Assembly (NCBI RefSeq): GCF_008831285.2
Contig: NC_045142.1
Span: 3,661,001-3,725,000, forward strand
Source of the DNA: Nymphaea colorata
Taxonomy: Eukaryota > Streptophyta > Magnoliopsida > Nymphaeales > Nymphaeaceae
Length of the DNA stretch: 64,000 nucleotides
Reading direction: 5' to 3'
Shown here: piece by piece, positions 11,533-23,130 of the stretch
How positions within the stretch are numbered: position 1 is the first letter of the stretch
Layout: each line of letters opens with the position of its first letter
The notes under the pieces: model-generated
Databases searched by the model: none
Seen by the model: the letters and a program-made list of their open reading frames with translations, nothing else
Told to the model about the DNA's origin: nothing
Program-made: the position numbers and the translations under genes

Positions 11533-12700
11533 CATGAATTTCATGTCATTGAATGTAAGGGGTTTGGTTAGACAGGAGGCTAACCTGGAACTTCATCTCT
11601 TCTCAAAGCTTTCTCCCCTGGTTGGTTTTGCTTAGTCGATACAATGCTCTCTACTAACAAGCTCTAACAATCGCAGCTTACTATGAAGAATTACAGTATG
11701 GTTTTCAATTCTCAAGTGTCCTCTGGGGTTGCCCGTATTTTTTGTGCATGAGATCCAGTGAGGCTAAAAGCTTAAGTTGTAGTGATAAATCATTGTTGGA
11801 TTTTCTTAAAATGTTCTAGGAGAGGAACTCGGGAGAATTTCTATGTGGGAGGAATCTATCTTCCCACAAACCCCTATGCTAGGCAGGTAGAATTTCAGAA
11901 ACTTCGGTCTCTCCTCCAACATCTTCAAGAGCCTACTTTGTTGATGGGTGATTTTAATTGCATGCTGGGCTCACAAGATAAAACTGGTAAAAGTCCCTCA
12001 CTTTTTTCCTACAACAATTTTGCCTCCTTTCTGGCGAGCAATAGCTTTAATCCTTTGGTAGATCCTAAAAGGACCTTCACTTGGACTAATAACCACAGAA
12101 ATGGAGAAACCATCTTCTGTAGGTTGGATTGGTGTCTGTTGAACTCGGCATGGCATTAGCAATGGTCATAGAGAAATCAACTTAAAGTAGTGATTCATTC
12201 TTCTTCTGATCATTCGCCTCTTGTCTTCTCGACATCCTTCTCTGATATCAGCCACACTCGCCCTAGACTGTTTAGGTTTTTTAGTAGTTGGGCACGGCTA
12301 CCTGAGAGACATAGGATAGTAGCTAAATCTTGGTCCCGTCGTGATCTGGGCTGCCCCCTAATTAGGGTTATCTCGAAGCTTGAAAGAGTAAGGAAAGATT
12401 TATCCAGATGATACAAACACCAGGTTGGGGACGTGGCTCTTCGCATCAACGGCCTAAAGCAGCCGCTTGAGGACACCCAAATTAGATGTGAAGCGGGGGA
12501 TAGTTCTGCGGCTCAGGTGGAAATGCTGCTTAGGCAAGAGTTGTCGACTGCATTCTTGGAAGAAGAAAGTCAGTGGAGACAAAAGTAGGATTAAATGGCT
12601 CCGAGAGGGGGACAGTAATACGGCCTTTTTCCAAAGAGTGGTGCAGGGGCATCGTGTCAAAAACCAAATCCGCACAATGCAAGAAGTATTATGCGTCTAG
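11533..12700 (+). pseudogene. LINE copy B2 endonuclease region, broken
   Basis: Start of ORF2. MSLNVRGL opens the endonuclease/exonuclease/phosphatase fold. MGDFNCML (about 11945), RLDWCLLN (about 12121) and SSSDHSPLV (about 12199) are its later motifs. Stops at about 11627 (TAG), 11748 (TGA) and 12409 (TGA) fall where tryptophan fits and are shared with arm 2. A TAG near 12157 is private: arm 2 has an open codon there. The region just before the reverse transcriptase (WLREGDSNTAFFQR, near 12596) is the last recognisable part. Confidence 0.8.
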
Positions 12701-12720
12701 TGCAACAGAGACGCCCTGCT

Positions 12721-13402
12721 ACCAGATAAAGATAAATTTTGTTGGAGCCTGGGAAAGTATTATTTTTGTTTTCACATAGCATGCATTTCCCTTGTTCCTA
12801 CTCGTTTTTCTTCACAGTTTCTTTGCAAGGTGGCCTGTCAACGTCACTAGCTTTCTGTCTGCTCCTTATCAATTCATCCAGTTTATAGAGAAGTTTCCAC
12901 TTGTTGCGAGGATCAATTTTCCATTCTTCGTCTAACAATATAGATGCGGTGCAATATAGTTGCAAATAAAGAAAGTGCCTATTTTGCTCAAAAAATCACT
13001 GCTGTTTCTTAAGTTCTTTATATTTCTTTCATACTACTGTAGCTATCCCTATTGTGAAAAACCTGGAAATCTACTCTTTCCTCAGCCTCTTTGCATGTCT
13101 TGATGGGATTTTATGGGAAAAGAAAGGTGACTTACGAAGTTTCTGCAAGCTTTTTAAGTTAATAAAATATTAGCTTAAGCATGACGAATAACTGATCTAG
13201 GAAATAGTTTTCTATTTTAAATAGGAAGACTGCATCTATACTCGTGCTCAAATTTAAAACATGAACCTAAGATATAACTTTGTATAAGAAATTCTACACT
13301 CAGCTTTCACTTTGTCCTGCTTTGCCTTGTATATTCAGTTTTCCATTAATCATACCATGCCCTTATAAATAACAATCTATGAGTATTCTTCTTCCAATGC
13401 AG
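12721..13402. other. Non-coding sequence before kinase exons
   Basis: AT-rich, no gene seen. It looks like intron or intergenic sequence leading to the receptor-kinase transmembrane exon. It is repeated in arm 2 at about 52221-52903. Confidence 0.55.
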
Positions 13403-13799
13403 GGAAGCGTGATCGTAAGTCTTGGTGGAATATGTTTCCTGTCATCAGTGTGATCAGTTTAGTACTCTTGGTAGTAGCCTGCGCATTGTGCCTGCTATGG
13501 ATTAGAAGGCAACATATAGGTAAAAAAACATAATGAAGCCAGAGAGATTAATTAATACCTATTTGTACATTTCATCGTGGTTGGTGCATGCTGTACTTAT
13601 CTATGTATCCCATCTTGCTACGATTCTTGTAGATAAGCTAAACCATAATATAGAAGCTGATGATCATGATGTTGGAAATGCCACTGAGGAGGCAGAATAT
13701 GATTTAACACAGATCAGCCTAAGGGCAACAGAAGAAGCTACCAGCAATTTCTCAGAGGCAAATAAGCTGGGAGAAGGTGGATTTGGTCCCGTCTACAAG
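13403..13799 (+). pseudogene. DUF26 receptor-kinase fragment 1 (transmembrane and start of kinase)
   Basis: Two exons of a cysteine-rich receptor-like kinase. Exon 13403-13519 follows a tgcag acceptor and codes a basic stretch plus a hydrophobic segment (VISVISLVLLVVACALCLLW) ending in RRQ, a type I transmembrane anchor. Exon 13633-13799 codes an acidic juxtamembrane part, then [22 protein letters not shown], the glycine loop of the kinase. The splice donor after VYK reads GG where the sister copy at 15552 has GT. No extracellular DUF26 part lies upstream; the LINE takes that place. The family transduces extracellular signals at the plasma membrane, but this fragment cannot. Confidence 0.85.
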
Positions 13800-14289
13800 G
13801 GAGCTGGAATACGCTTGGGCATTGTCCTTTTTCTTTTCTTTTTTGTCAATAATATAATCAAGCCAAGTTTCTAGGTGGAGGCCAACTGTTTATTTTTTTA
13901 ATTAAAATTCAAAAAAATGCATTTTTTAAATATCGAAATATGTATGACAGGTGCTTTGGAAACTTTCGTTCGATGTCTTACCACCCTCTATCCCTTACAC
14001 AATTTTGAAGACAACCACAAACTATTCAAAATGCTTCCTCTTCTTTTTTGCTAAACTAGATATATAGATCAGGGATGTACCAAGGATCTTGCAACACCTT
14101 TCTTAAGGTAATTTGGGATCTCTATTTGAGAGCTGTAGAAAACCATGTCGACTGAATATGAAATGAGAGCGGTGCGGGGGTCTATAGATACACAAATAGA
14201 ATTCCCCCACAATAAACATGAGCAGGATGCGATCTCGTTCCATCTCCTGGCATTCTAAGAAATGGCAAATTTGTCTCCTGCAAACAGGG

Positions 14290-14450
14290 GATGTCACGAC
14301 CTAAGTTTCGACACCAAATTTTTTGTATTTGATAATAGTAATGGAAGCAACACTGAGTCATGACCAAAATTTAAACAAATCAAACACACTATATTAAAGA
14401 GACACCTTTATTGATTTCAACACAAAAACATTTGGACCCAAACAACTAAA
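14290..14450. repeat. Short LTR-like fragment (TGTCACGACC type)
   Basis: It begins tgtcacgacctaagttt and includes gacccaaacaactaaa. Both motifs recur near 28145-28225 and 59635-59715. This may be a remnant of an LTR family whose ends start TGTCACGACC. No second end was found. Confidence 0.35.
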
Positions 14451-14622
14451 ATATAAGTTATAATTTTAGATAGGAAATATGCAATTAATTAGTTGCACTC
14501 TCCCCTGCTTTACCTTCAGGATGCATTACGTTTGTAGATTTCTTAATTTATTATCTCGTGACTGCAAAAATAAGAAGCTATAACTAATCTCCTTCCTATG
14601 TAGGGGAGGATAACCATAAGCC

Positions 14623-15204
14623 TGTTGGGAAACATAATGCGTGCCCTAGATATAACTCAAATCTGAACTCGAATTATGCGGAAAAAATCCAGCAGAGTCT
14701 CGACGTCCAAAATGATACTCAATAATAACTTTGGCAAAGTGTACTTTAAAATGTAAACTATTTATTCATCAAACTGGATATTACAAAAGAGAGCTTAAGA
14801 AAACTCACCTCAACTCATGCAGTGAGCTAACAAACCCAACGCCCTTGCAACACACACTTGAAACTTCGACACTCGAGTTCACGGAGTGAACACACGAGCT
14901 AACACTCACCAGCTCATAAATTGAGCACACACCAACTCCCAAAGTGAGCACCCAAGATCACTCAACCTCACAATATTTTTTTTTCACACTCCTCTTACTA
15001 TGGCACTACGTCCCTATTTATAGGGAGAGGAAGTCGGTGGTGGATGCTTTCACCGACTTCTACACTCATTGTTTTTATTTTTTATTTTATTATTTTTTTT
15101 CTTCATGTAATCATTACATTTAGGCACCAGACTTAAGAGAGGAGGCTCGTTGCCTCATGAGTCTTCTCGACTCTTCCCAGAGGAGTCGGTGATGACTCTT
15201 TACA
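14623..15204. mobile_element. Solo LTR in the transmembrane exon
   Basis: A 582-bp insertion starting TGTTGGGAAACA and ending CTTTACA. It is flanked by the 5-bp target duplication AAGCC (14618-14622 and 15205-15209). Removing it and one AAGCC rejoins the exon in frame with the sister copies (about ...NHKPWW...). TG...CA ends with a 5-bp duplication and no internal coding region indicate a solo LTR left by recombination between two LTRs. The orientation is uncertain. Confidence 0.88.
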
Positions 15205-16264
15205 AAGCCTTGGTGGACGTTTCTTATCATCAGTGCGGCTAGTCTAGTACTCTTAGCAGCCGCCTCTGCACTGTGCCTTCTTTGGGTCAGAAGGCGACAT
15301 TTGGGTAAGTAAACTTAATGAAGCCAGAAACATTTGACACTTAACTTTTCATTTAATCTTGGTTAGTGTTGTACCTAATTATCTTTGTAGAGAAGCTGAA
15401 ATATAATGTAGAAGCTGACGATGATGAAAACACAACCGAGGATGCAGATCATGATTTGCCACATATCAGCTTATGGGCAATACAGGATGCTACCAACAAT
15501 TTCTCACAGGCAAATAAGCTGGGAGAAGGTGTATTTGGACCTGTGTACAAGGTTAGCTAGAATGCCTTGGTTTTTCCTCTTTCATTTTTATCAATAATAG
15601 AACAAAAGGAAGTTCCTAGTTGGAGGCCAAACTTCTTCTTACTTAAATTCCAAAAGCAGAGAACAGTATGTTCTAGAATTTCACATATGCATTCTGGGTG
15701 CTTCGGAATCATTTGATGCCTCATCTTATCATCATCTTATACAGCATTTATAGAGAACCTATATCTATGAAAAAGGTTCCCCTCTTCTTTTATGCTAGGC
15801 TAGATAATACATAGTTTATAACATTTAAGGGTTGTGTTAAAAAGTTATTAACCTTTCTTAAGGAAAGATGGGATCTTATTTGACGATCTTCATGAACCAT
15901 GTGATCTGAATATGAAATGGGAGGGGGTAGCCAAATAGAACTTCTCTTCAATAAACATGAGCTTGGATGAAACTTTTATTATGTGACGGGCTAATTAAGA
16001 AATGGAAGTTGTCTTGCGCAAACAGGGAAAGCTTCCCGATGGGCAGGAACTAGCTGTGAAGAGGCTAGCTGGAGCTTCTGGGCAAGGTGTAAGGGAGTTC
16101 AAGAATGACGTTAAGTTGATAGCCAAACTTCAACACACGATCCTGGTGAGGCTTATAGGCTGCTGCTTGGAGAAGGGGGAAATACTGCTTGTTTATGAAT
16201 TCATGCCCAATAAAAGCCTTATTACTTCCTCAAAGGTTAGAAAGTATTTTCGTTCGGCACATAC

Positions 16265-16268
16265 GCAT

Positions 16269-16305
<37 letters not shown>
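16265..16305. repeat. CA/TA microsatellite in kinase intron
   Basis: An (AC)n run passes into (AT)n. A further TG run lies at about 16377-16412 and a CT/CA run at 17430-17485. All are in introns of fragment 2. Confidence 0.85.
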
Positions 16306-16441
16306 AATGTATCCATCACATCACAGGGTTACAAGTAAAGTCTAGGAGAGGTTAACATGCACTTCTAATTTTTCTATGTGTGTGTGTGAAGGTGTGTGTG
16401 TGAGTGTGTGTGCGTGCGTGCATGAGAGAGAGAGAGCCTAA

Positions 16442-16702
<261 letters not shown>

Positions 16703-17428
16703 TAGTACGTATTGCTTGAGGAGAGTTTGAAATTACCACTTGTCAGTTCGCAGTGGTTTTTCTTTTTATTCAAAACTTCCACAATTTTGCATTGTCACCA
16801 AAGAGACGTTTGCTACGTCACACACTGAGCTTCTTTTCCAAATAACTGTTATAGTTTAGCGGCAGTGTCAGTCTTGATTCTGTCTTGTCTCATTGGTCTA
16901 AGCCCAGCTTCTGTTTTTCCATCATTGCTATCCCACTTCTGTAAGCAGTAGTATCCTTTTCTGATCCTCCTTCATCTTGCTATTACTTCGCTTGTACAGC
17001 TATTTTCTGGAAAAAAATGGAGACTTCGTTGCTCACATCTTGCTATGCATGTTAAGTTTAAATTTAGCAAGTTATATCAAGTTTAAATTTAGCAACTTAT
17101 ATCAACTTTTATATTACTTTACAAGAACTTGGCTTCAGTCTGTCTAATCTTGAGTTCTTGCTTATGTCAAAAAGGAATGCCAGTTGAAAGTTTTATATTG
17201 AAGTTGCAGGAGTCATTAAATTTGGATTATTGGACAAGTACTTAACTAGCACTACTTTTCTTTCAGTGGGTTTATGGCGCCAGAATATGGCGCCAGAATA
17301 TGCTTTGGATGGCATTTTTTCAACCAAATCAGATGTCTATAGCTTTGGTATTCTGTTATTGGAGATCATTTGCGGCCAACTAAATTCAAAGTTTCAACTT
17401 TCTCACCCCATCAGAATTTGATTGTTCA

Positions 17429-17459
<31 letters not shown>

Positions 17460-18022
17460 GACACACACACACACACACACACACATCTTTAAACTAGAAG
17501 TTTTATCATATAAGTTGGACGGCAAAGACTAACGTATCTTAATGCCATCAAATGAATTAAAGAAACATAACACAAAAGGTTTCTTAGCTTTGATAAAATA
17601 ACAAAAGCAAGTCAGGTTTCAAAAAGTTTTTAACTCCTCAATTCAAGGGATAAATGAAAGACTGAAATTTGACATGTTTTTTATTACTTTGCTGAATCTG
17701 AGTGTCATGTTGTATAATTTTCGAATGTTTGAATTCCTGGAGGTTCTGGAGTGAAGGAAATGTGTTAGAGTTCATCGACCCAATCCTAAGAAGCACAAGC
17801 TCAGTAAATGAAGTGGAAAGATGTATGCACATGGGCTTCTTCTGCATCCAAGAAGATGCTGCAACGAGGCCAACCATGTCAGCTGTGGTTCTCATGCTTG
17901 GAAACAGTTCCTTAGCTCTCCCCGTACCTAAAGCACCCGCTTATTCACAGATAATTAGTACTTGTGCACAATCAAACCCACAGCTTTCTTCTCTTCCGAT
18001 AGCTTCACCAACGCCAAGGTAA

Positions 18023-19438
18023 ACATGCCACTAAATGTTGACTGCATGTCAGTACAGAAGACTGTTTGCCAATGTCCTTGAAGTTGAAAGTATATGTAAA
18101 GCGTTTTTGCATTTGCTGTTGTTGTGTCTTTTAATAAGTAGAATATATTCTTTTATCTCCTCTTTAATTATTGAGATGGATAACATAAATGGTTGTAGCA
18201 AAGATGAGTGTATGTGTGTGTGAGAGAGAGAGAGGGAGCACCAACTTGGCTGTCTCTAAGTGTGGGTTGAAATATGTAGAAAGTATCGGCAATGGGGACC
18301 CCGATATTGCAAGTGGTTGTATGGATATTAGCTCTTTAGCTTTGGTACCTTTGTAAAATACAAAAATCAAGATGGACGGTCTTCTCTAATTGAATAAAAA
18401 GATTGTGCAACTCTGCATAAATTATGTATGTAAAGGAAGATTTATGTATCACCATCATGATCTGAAAACAGCCAAATAAAAGCACTACAATTGTATTATT
18501 TCCAATAACAGTCCCACCTTATTATATTATGCCCGGTATCGTGAAGGCTTCCCTGAAAAAAAGGCGGTGGGATCGGAGTCCAGCCCGTCGGGTCAGAGAT
18601 AAATGAAGGGCCGAAGGAAGACCGCCTAATCGAATGAAAAGTGATCCCAAGAAATGTTTTGACTGACCGACCAGTCCACATTCAAAGCCAAATATATATA
18701 AAATAATTGCACCATAAGTTAGGTACTCCTCAGGATAGTTGAAAAAAAGTGAAAAACCTCTATGGTATCAGCCAAGAGTGTAGATTATCATAGTTTAGCA
18801 TTTTCAATTTCCATGAGTTTAACATTGCATCTGCTGTGTGGATGTGGACTACATGACGTCCTTTTCGATGGAAACTCAGCATAGGTTTTAGATCGAGTAA
18901 TGTATTCGTACGTTCATGTAAGAAGGTGGAAAATGTAAACGATGCCTGCTAGAAAACACGAGACATTAGTTTGAAAACATTTCCAGTCCAAATTCACACA
19001 CTATCGGTTGACCCTAGTCTTGCCAGCTATAGAAAAAATGCTAACAATTTGAAACGAGTCATCCAGTCAGTTAGGTCAATTTTCTCAAGCCTTAAGCACC
19101 TTGTCATTCAAGTGTTAGTAAGACTTCATCACTCGCTTGAGCACACAGATGAAATCAGAAACCGCATTTTCTTTATCTCCGATGGCAGAACTCTAGCAGA
19201 CAACAGATGAAATCAGAAACCTTTGTTTTATTAAATGAGTAAATGGATGTGAAATATTAATAAATTTAAAACCGGAATCCAAAATAACCCTGGATATGAA
19301 ATTTTGCAATTAAGTTGCAGTACTGCGTCCACCTTTGCCTTGATAATATTTATTTATTTTCCGTTTTCGTAATTAATTCCCATGACTACTTGGCTTTACA
19401 AATGACAACATATAATATCTATTCTCCTTTCAATGCAG
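18023..19438. other. Intergenic stretch between kinase fragments
   Basis: No gene is seen. It has short GA and GT runs near 18212-18235. The sequence is unique in the window. Confidence 0.5.
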
Positions 19439-20064
19439 GGAAGCCATACATGGCATCATAAGCCTTGGTGCATATTTATTATCATCAGTCTGATTAGTTT
19501 AGTACTCTTGGCAGCAGCCAGCGCATTGTGCCTGCTTCGGATCATGAATGGCAACGTTTAGGTAAATTAAACGTAATGAACCTAGAAAAACTATTATATA
19601 ATAATTATTTTTTCATTTGATTAAACATGGTTGATAGTGTCTTACCCATGATCAAGATCATCTCACTATCATTAATATGCCATCCAATCCTTGAATAGTA
19701 CTTAATTTTCATTTAAGCATGGTTAGTACTGTATCTATCTATGTCTCATCTCCCTATGATTGTTGTAGAACAAATTTTCGGATGCAAATAAGCTGGGAGA
19801 GGGTGGATTTGGTCCTATGGAAAATGCTGTGTATCGTCGTTGGATTGGGAAAGGAGATTCAATATAATAATGGGAATTGCAAAGGGGATCTTGTATCTTC
19901 ATCAGGATTCTCGGCCCAACGTCGTCCATCGGGATCTCAAAGCCAGGAAAACATTTTGTTGGATGAGCAGATGAATCCTAAGATTTCTGACTTCAGAATG
20001 GCAAGGATCTTCACTTCACTGGAGTTCACGGCCAAGCACCTACCAGCGCCATTGCTGAAACATA
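19439..20064 (+). pseudogene. DUF26 receptor-kinase fragment 3 (internally deleted)
   Basis: A transmembrane-type exon (19439-19561, after a tgcag acceptor) is frameshifted. The next exon (from 19769, after gtag) keeps [11 protein letters not shown], then jumps straight to sequence matching the later catalytic-loop exon (LDWEK... and HRDLK-like). The ATP-lysine exon and both introns between are missing. DFG has become DFR (about 19988-19996) and several stops are present. The exon-to-exon join without an intron points to an internal deletion, or to a partial retrocopy. Confidence 0.82.
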
Positions 20065-20271
20065 GTCAGTATGACCGCATTATATGCTGAGAAGAGTTCA
20101 TTTTAAACATTTACCACTTTGGAGACGGTTTCTCTTTCTATTCAACAGATCGATATATGGTTCGACTGTCACTGCAGAAAGATGAGGCCAAGGAAAATGA
20201 TGCACTTTAAAAGTTTTATATAGAAGTTGCAGGTGTCATTACATTTGGAATGTTGGACACCGTACAACAAG

Positions 20272-20375
20272 ACAAACATACCACTTATGCTTTGTTTGGT
20301 TGGAGGGAAAGGGGGGGAAAGGGACAAACATACCACTTATGCTTTGTTTGGTTGGAGGGAAAGGGGGGGAAAGGA
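20272..20375. repeat. 52-bp tandem duplication at MITE end
   Basis: The unit starting acaaacataccacttatgc occurs at 20272 and again at 20324, so the left end of the MITE and its flank are present twice. Confidence 0.88.
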
Positions 20376-20801
20376 AGGGATGGAAAGGGAGGGAAAGGAA
20401 AGGAATGGGAAGAGAAAGGGAAGGGAAAGGAATAGAATGGAAAGGAATGGAAAGAGTTGATTAAAAATGTTGTTTGGATAGAAAGGGAAGGGAAATGAAT
20501 GAAATGAAAAAAAAAGACTAAATAGCACATGGATTTAGAAATGAGAGAAAGAAAAGGAGGGGTAGTGTGGGAATAAAAAAGTCTTCCACGTACCTTTCTT
20601 TCCTTTCCTTCTCAATCCATTCGATTTGGGAGGGGATGGATTTACACTAAACAATCCCTCCCTTTCCTTTCCTTTACTTTCCCTCCCCTTGCAACCAAAC
20701 ACGCTTTGTCTCTTTCCCTCCCTTTCCCTCCTTTCTAATTAGCCAACCAAACAAAGGAGGGATTGCTCAATCCCTCCCTTTCCCTCCTACCAAACAGGGC
20801 C
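20288..20801. mobile_element. PIF/Harbinger-like MITE
   Basis: Purine-rich left and pyrimidine-rich right halves are imperfect reverse complements. Left end tgctttgtttggttgg matches right end ccaaacagggcc read backwards. The 3-bp duplication TTA flanks it (20285-20287 and 20802-20804), as expected for PIF/Harbinger-type MITEs. No open frame of note. The G-run-rich left half may fold strongly. Confidence 0.72.
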
Positions 20802-20804
20802 TTA

Positions 20805-21967
20805 GGGCAGAGTGAAAGTGAGTCCTTATCCATCTCATTAAAATAATTGAGAATTTCAGAATGCGTTTTCGTCTTTTCAATGTTATGTCCTTTGTGAAGT
20901 ACACTTTACTTTATTTTTCTCTCGCTGTCGCTAATGAGATCAATCACGTAAAGAGTTATAGCAAAGATGTATATGTATGTGCATATCTGTGTACTAGTTC
21001 CAGACCCAAATTCGGCCGTGCACAGCTATAACCTATTGGATCCATTTGGACCCAAATGTTCTTCTGTTGCATCTTTGTTGTCTATTTATCATTTGTACTT
21101 TTGTGGATCTGTGATTCATATGCATTGAATTTAATGGCAGTTACCCTTGTGTGAACATGGCTTTAGGTCTAGCCTCGTGACAAACACATATACGTAAAGA
21201 CGGCCACAAACACATAAAGTAATAATGGAAGAGAGAGACAGGGGAAGAGGGGAGGGACAGTCTACAACTTTGTTCCAAAACCATTGAAGAACACCCCTTC
21301 AGCCCAACTCTCTACGCCATGGACAGTAGCAACCACAGAGATTACACAAGAGACCTAATTCAGAAAGGGAGGGTAGGTTACCTTGTTGGCATCTTGCTTC
21401 TGGCTCTTCCTTATGCTAAAGTTTGCTAAGTAAGCAAATGGCCACAGCCAACTTGGTTTATACTTTTTGGGTCGCCTAGAAGTTGCCCGTCTGCGACACC
21501 CCATCAAGTCTGTAGTCTGGATTCTCTTCCATTTGAGCAGAGGATCAACAGCCCTCTGATATTTAGCCACTGTTGTGCACCACCAATTAACGGTGGGCAC
21601 AAACTGCAAAGTGATGATCCAGGGTCTTCACCATGGCACTCCTCAATACTCCCCCTTTTAGCACCTGCAATCCACATATGGTAGACGGTAGACCTTTTCA
21701 GTCAGAGATCGAACTGTTGCAGTCCAAAAGATAGAAGGAAATGGTGCTTCTGGCTGGAATCCCTCCAGTGGATTTACCAGACCAAGGTAATTTCTGAATC
21801 TACGCCTGTTAAGGTATCATGAATGCGAAAAAGAGAGAGAAGCAATCACTGGTAGGTTCCTCCAAGTCAATTTTTGTCCTTATATTGGCAACATCACAGA
21901 TCCTGATAGCGATGCAACGTGTGGATTTAACTCTTAATAAATAGGGCAATTTCCAAATTGGCCAACT

Positions 21968-22007
<40 letters not shown>

Positions 22008-22200
22008 GCTGCATTGTTGCTTTCTGAAGTTCTCAACCAACGAGGATAGAGTTTTGCTTTTACACCTACTCCCACCATAAAAACCTTGGAGAAGTAGAAG
22101 CGAAAAATGATAGGTATACATGTTCCAGCAACCATAGTTGACCCACCCTTAATCATTCCTCGAAACTAAGTAAAATAGATAAAGGATGCAGGCGCTTGCT
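20805..22200. other. Intergenic stretch upstream of DUF26 kinase 5' exon
   Basis: No gene is recognised. An 84-codon minus-strand frame (21355-21609) has no family signature that I know. A GA run lies at about 21975-22008. The part after 22038 is shared with arm 2 (53481 onward). Confidence 0.5.
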
Positions 22201-22770
22201 CAGTTCTCTCAAATCAACATTCCTCTCCCGTTCCTTCCTCTCTCTACTTCCGGATTGTAATCAAAACTGTCTTCCACAACAAATTTTCTGCTTGGCTGGG
22301 ATCATGGAGAGTACGACCTGCACGCTACTCATTCTCCTTGTTCTTCTCCTTCGGTTGAGGTATGTTTACAGGGCGGAGAATCCCTTCCCCTTTTGCTTTA
22401 GCGAAACCTACGCACTCATAGAGAATGGGTGTCTCATTGGCTTATTCAGCCAGACCATCGGATAGAGCCTCGACCAAGTTTACAAGGGAAGTGATGTGCC
22501 GAGGGGACAACCCTAGCGACCTCTGTTGGAACTGCACGGCGCAGGCTTCCGCCATGATCCTTCAGCTCTGCCCCAACAGTAAGACGACAGTCATATGGTT
22601 GGATTACTCCCAGTTGCGCTACTCGGACTGTGGATGTCAGTGACAAGGCCTGCCAGTTGGACCCTGAGAACGCACCAAGCCTCTCAAATTTTGATAAGAC
22701 TTTGAGCGATCTCATCAACCATTTGGCCTCCAATGTGAGTTAGGGCTCTTCTGGCGGGCTCAGGTTTGCT

Positions 22771-22775
22771 ATGGG
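22771..22775. repeat. Copia target duplication, left (arm 1)
   Basis: Reads atggg. The right copy (27405-27409) reads acggg. Confidence 0.8.
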
Positions 22776-23093
22776 TGTTGATGTATGGGACTTGATCCAT
22801 ACTGGACACTCATTTGCAATACCGCAGATTTTTATGTAAAGGCATTTATCTCATTTTGTACAAATGCGGGTTTGCCCTAATCCTTGTGTTTAGAGAAGGG
22901 CCGCCGCTTCTTGTGTGGTCATCTTCTTGGAGAGTGTCTGTGTTCATTTGAGAGAAAATACAAGAGATCTGTGTGATCGTGGACGTAAGAGATTATTGCC
23001 TCGAAGCACGTAAATCTTTGTCTTCTTCCTTGTTGCTTCTAACCCCCTCTTGAGAGTCTGAGAGGAGAGTTGTGTGTGCGTTTGTTCCTAACA
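22776..23093 (+). repeat. Copia 5' LTR, arm 1 (318 bp)
   Basis: Starts TGTTGATGTATGG and ends CCTAACA. It lacks an 84-base GC-rich internal block present in the arm 2 3' LTR. Confidence 0.9.
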
Positions 23094-23095
23094 AC

Positions 23096-23107
23096 TAGTA
23101 TCAGAGC
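23096..23107 (+). other. Copia primer-binding site, arm 1
   Basis: tagtatcagagc. Arm 2 keeps tggtatcagagc, the usual complement of the initiator-Met tRNA 3' end, so this copy has one G-to-A change. Confidence 0.85.
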
Positions 23108-23130
23108 TCGGTTCGTTTGTGATAGGAACA

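Larger units (their letters stand above)
9913..12720 (+). mobile_element. Partial L1-type LINE without reverse transcriptase (copy B2)
   Basis: It aligns closely with the arm 2 LINE at about 49430-52220. It starts inside the ORF1 leader at ggtctttgctattggg, repeating sequence also at 8255-9066, and ends after the endonuclease region. No reverse transcriptase or 3' end follows. Loss of the 3' end is the reverse of the usual 5' truncation of LINEs, so a later deletion or rearrangement is likely. Confidence 0.85.

Noticed and set aside
20285-20530. Pro/Phe-rich minus-strand frames
   Set aside because: They are translations of the purine-rich arm of a MITE, not genes.
21355-21609. 84-codon minus-strand frame
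   Set aside because: No known motif, no splice or promoter context, and no second copy in arm 2 for comparison.
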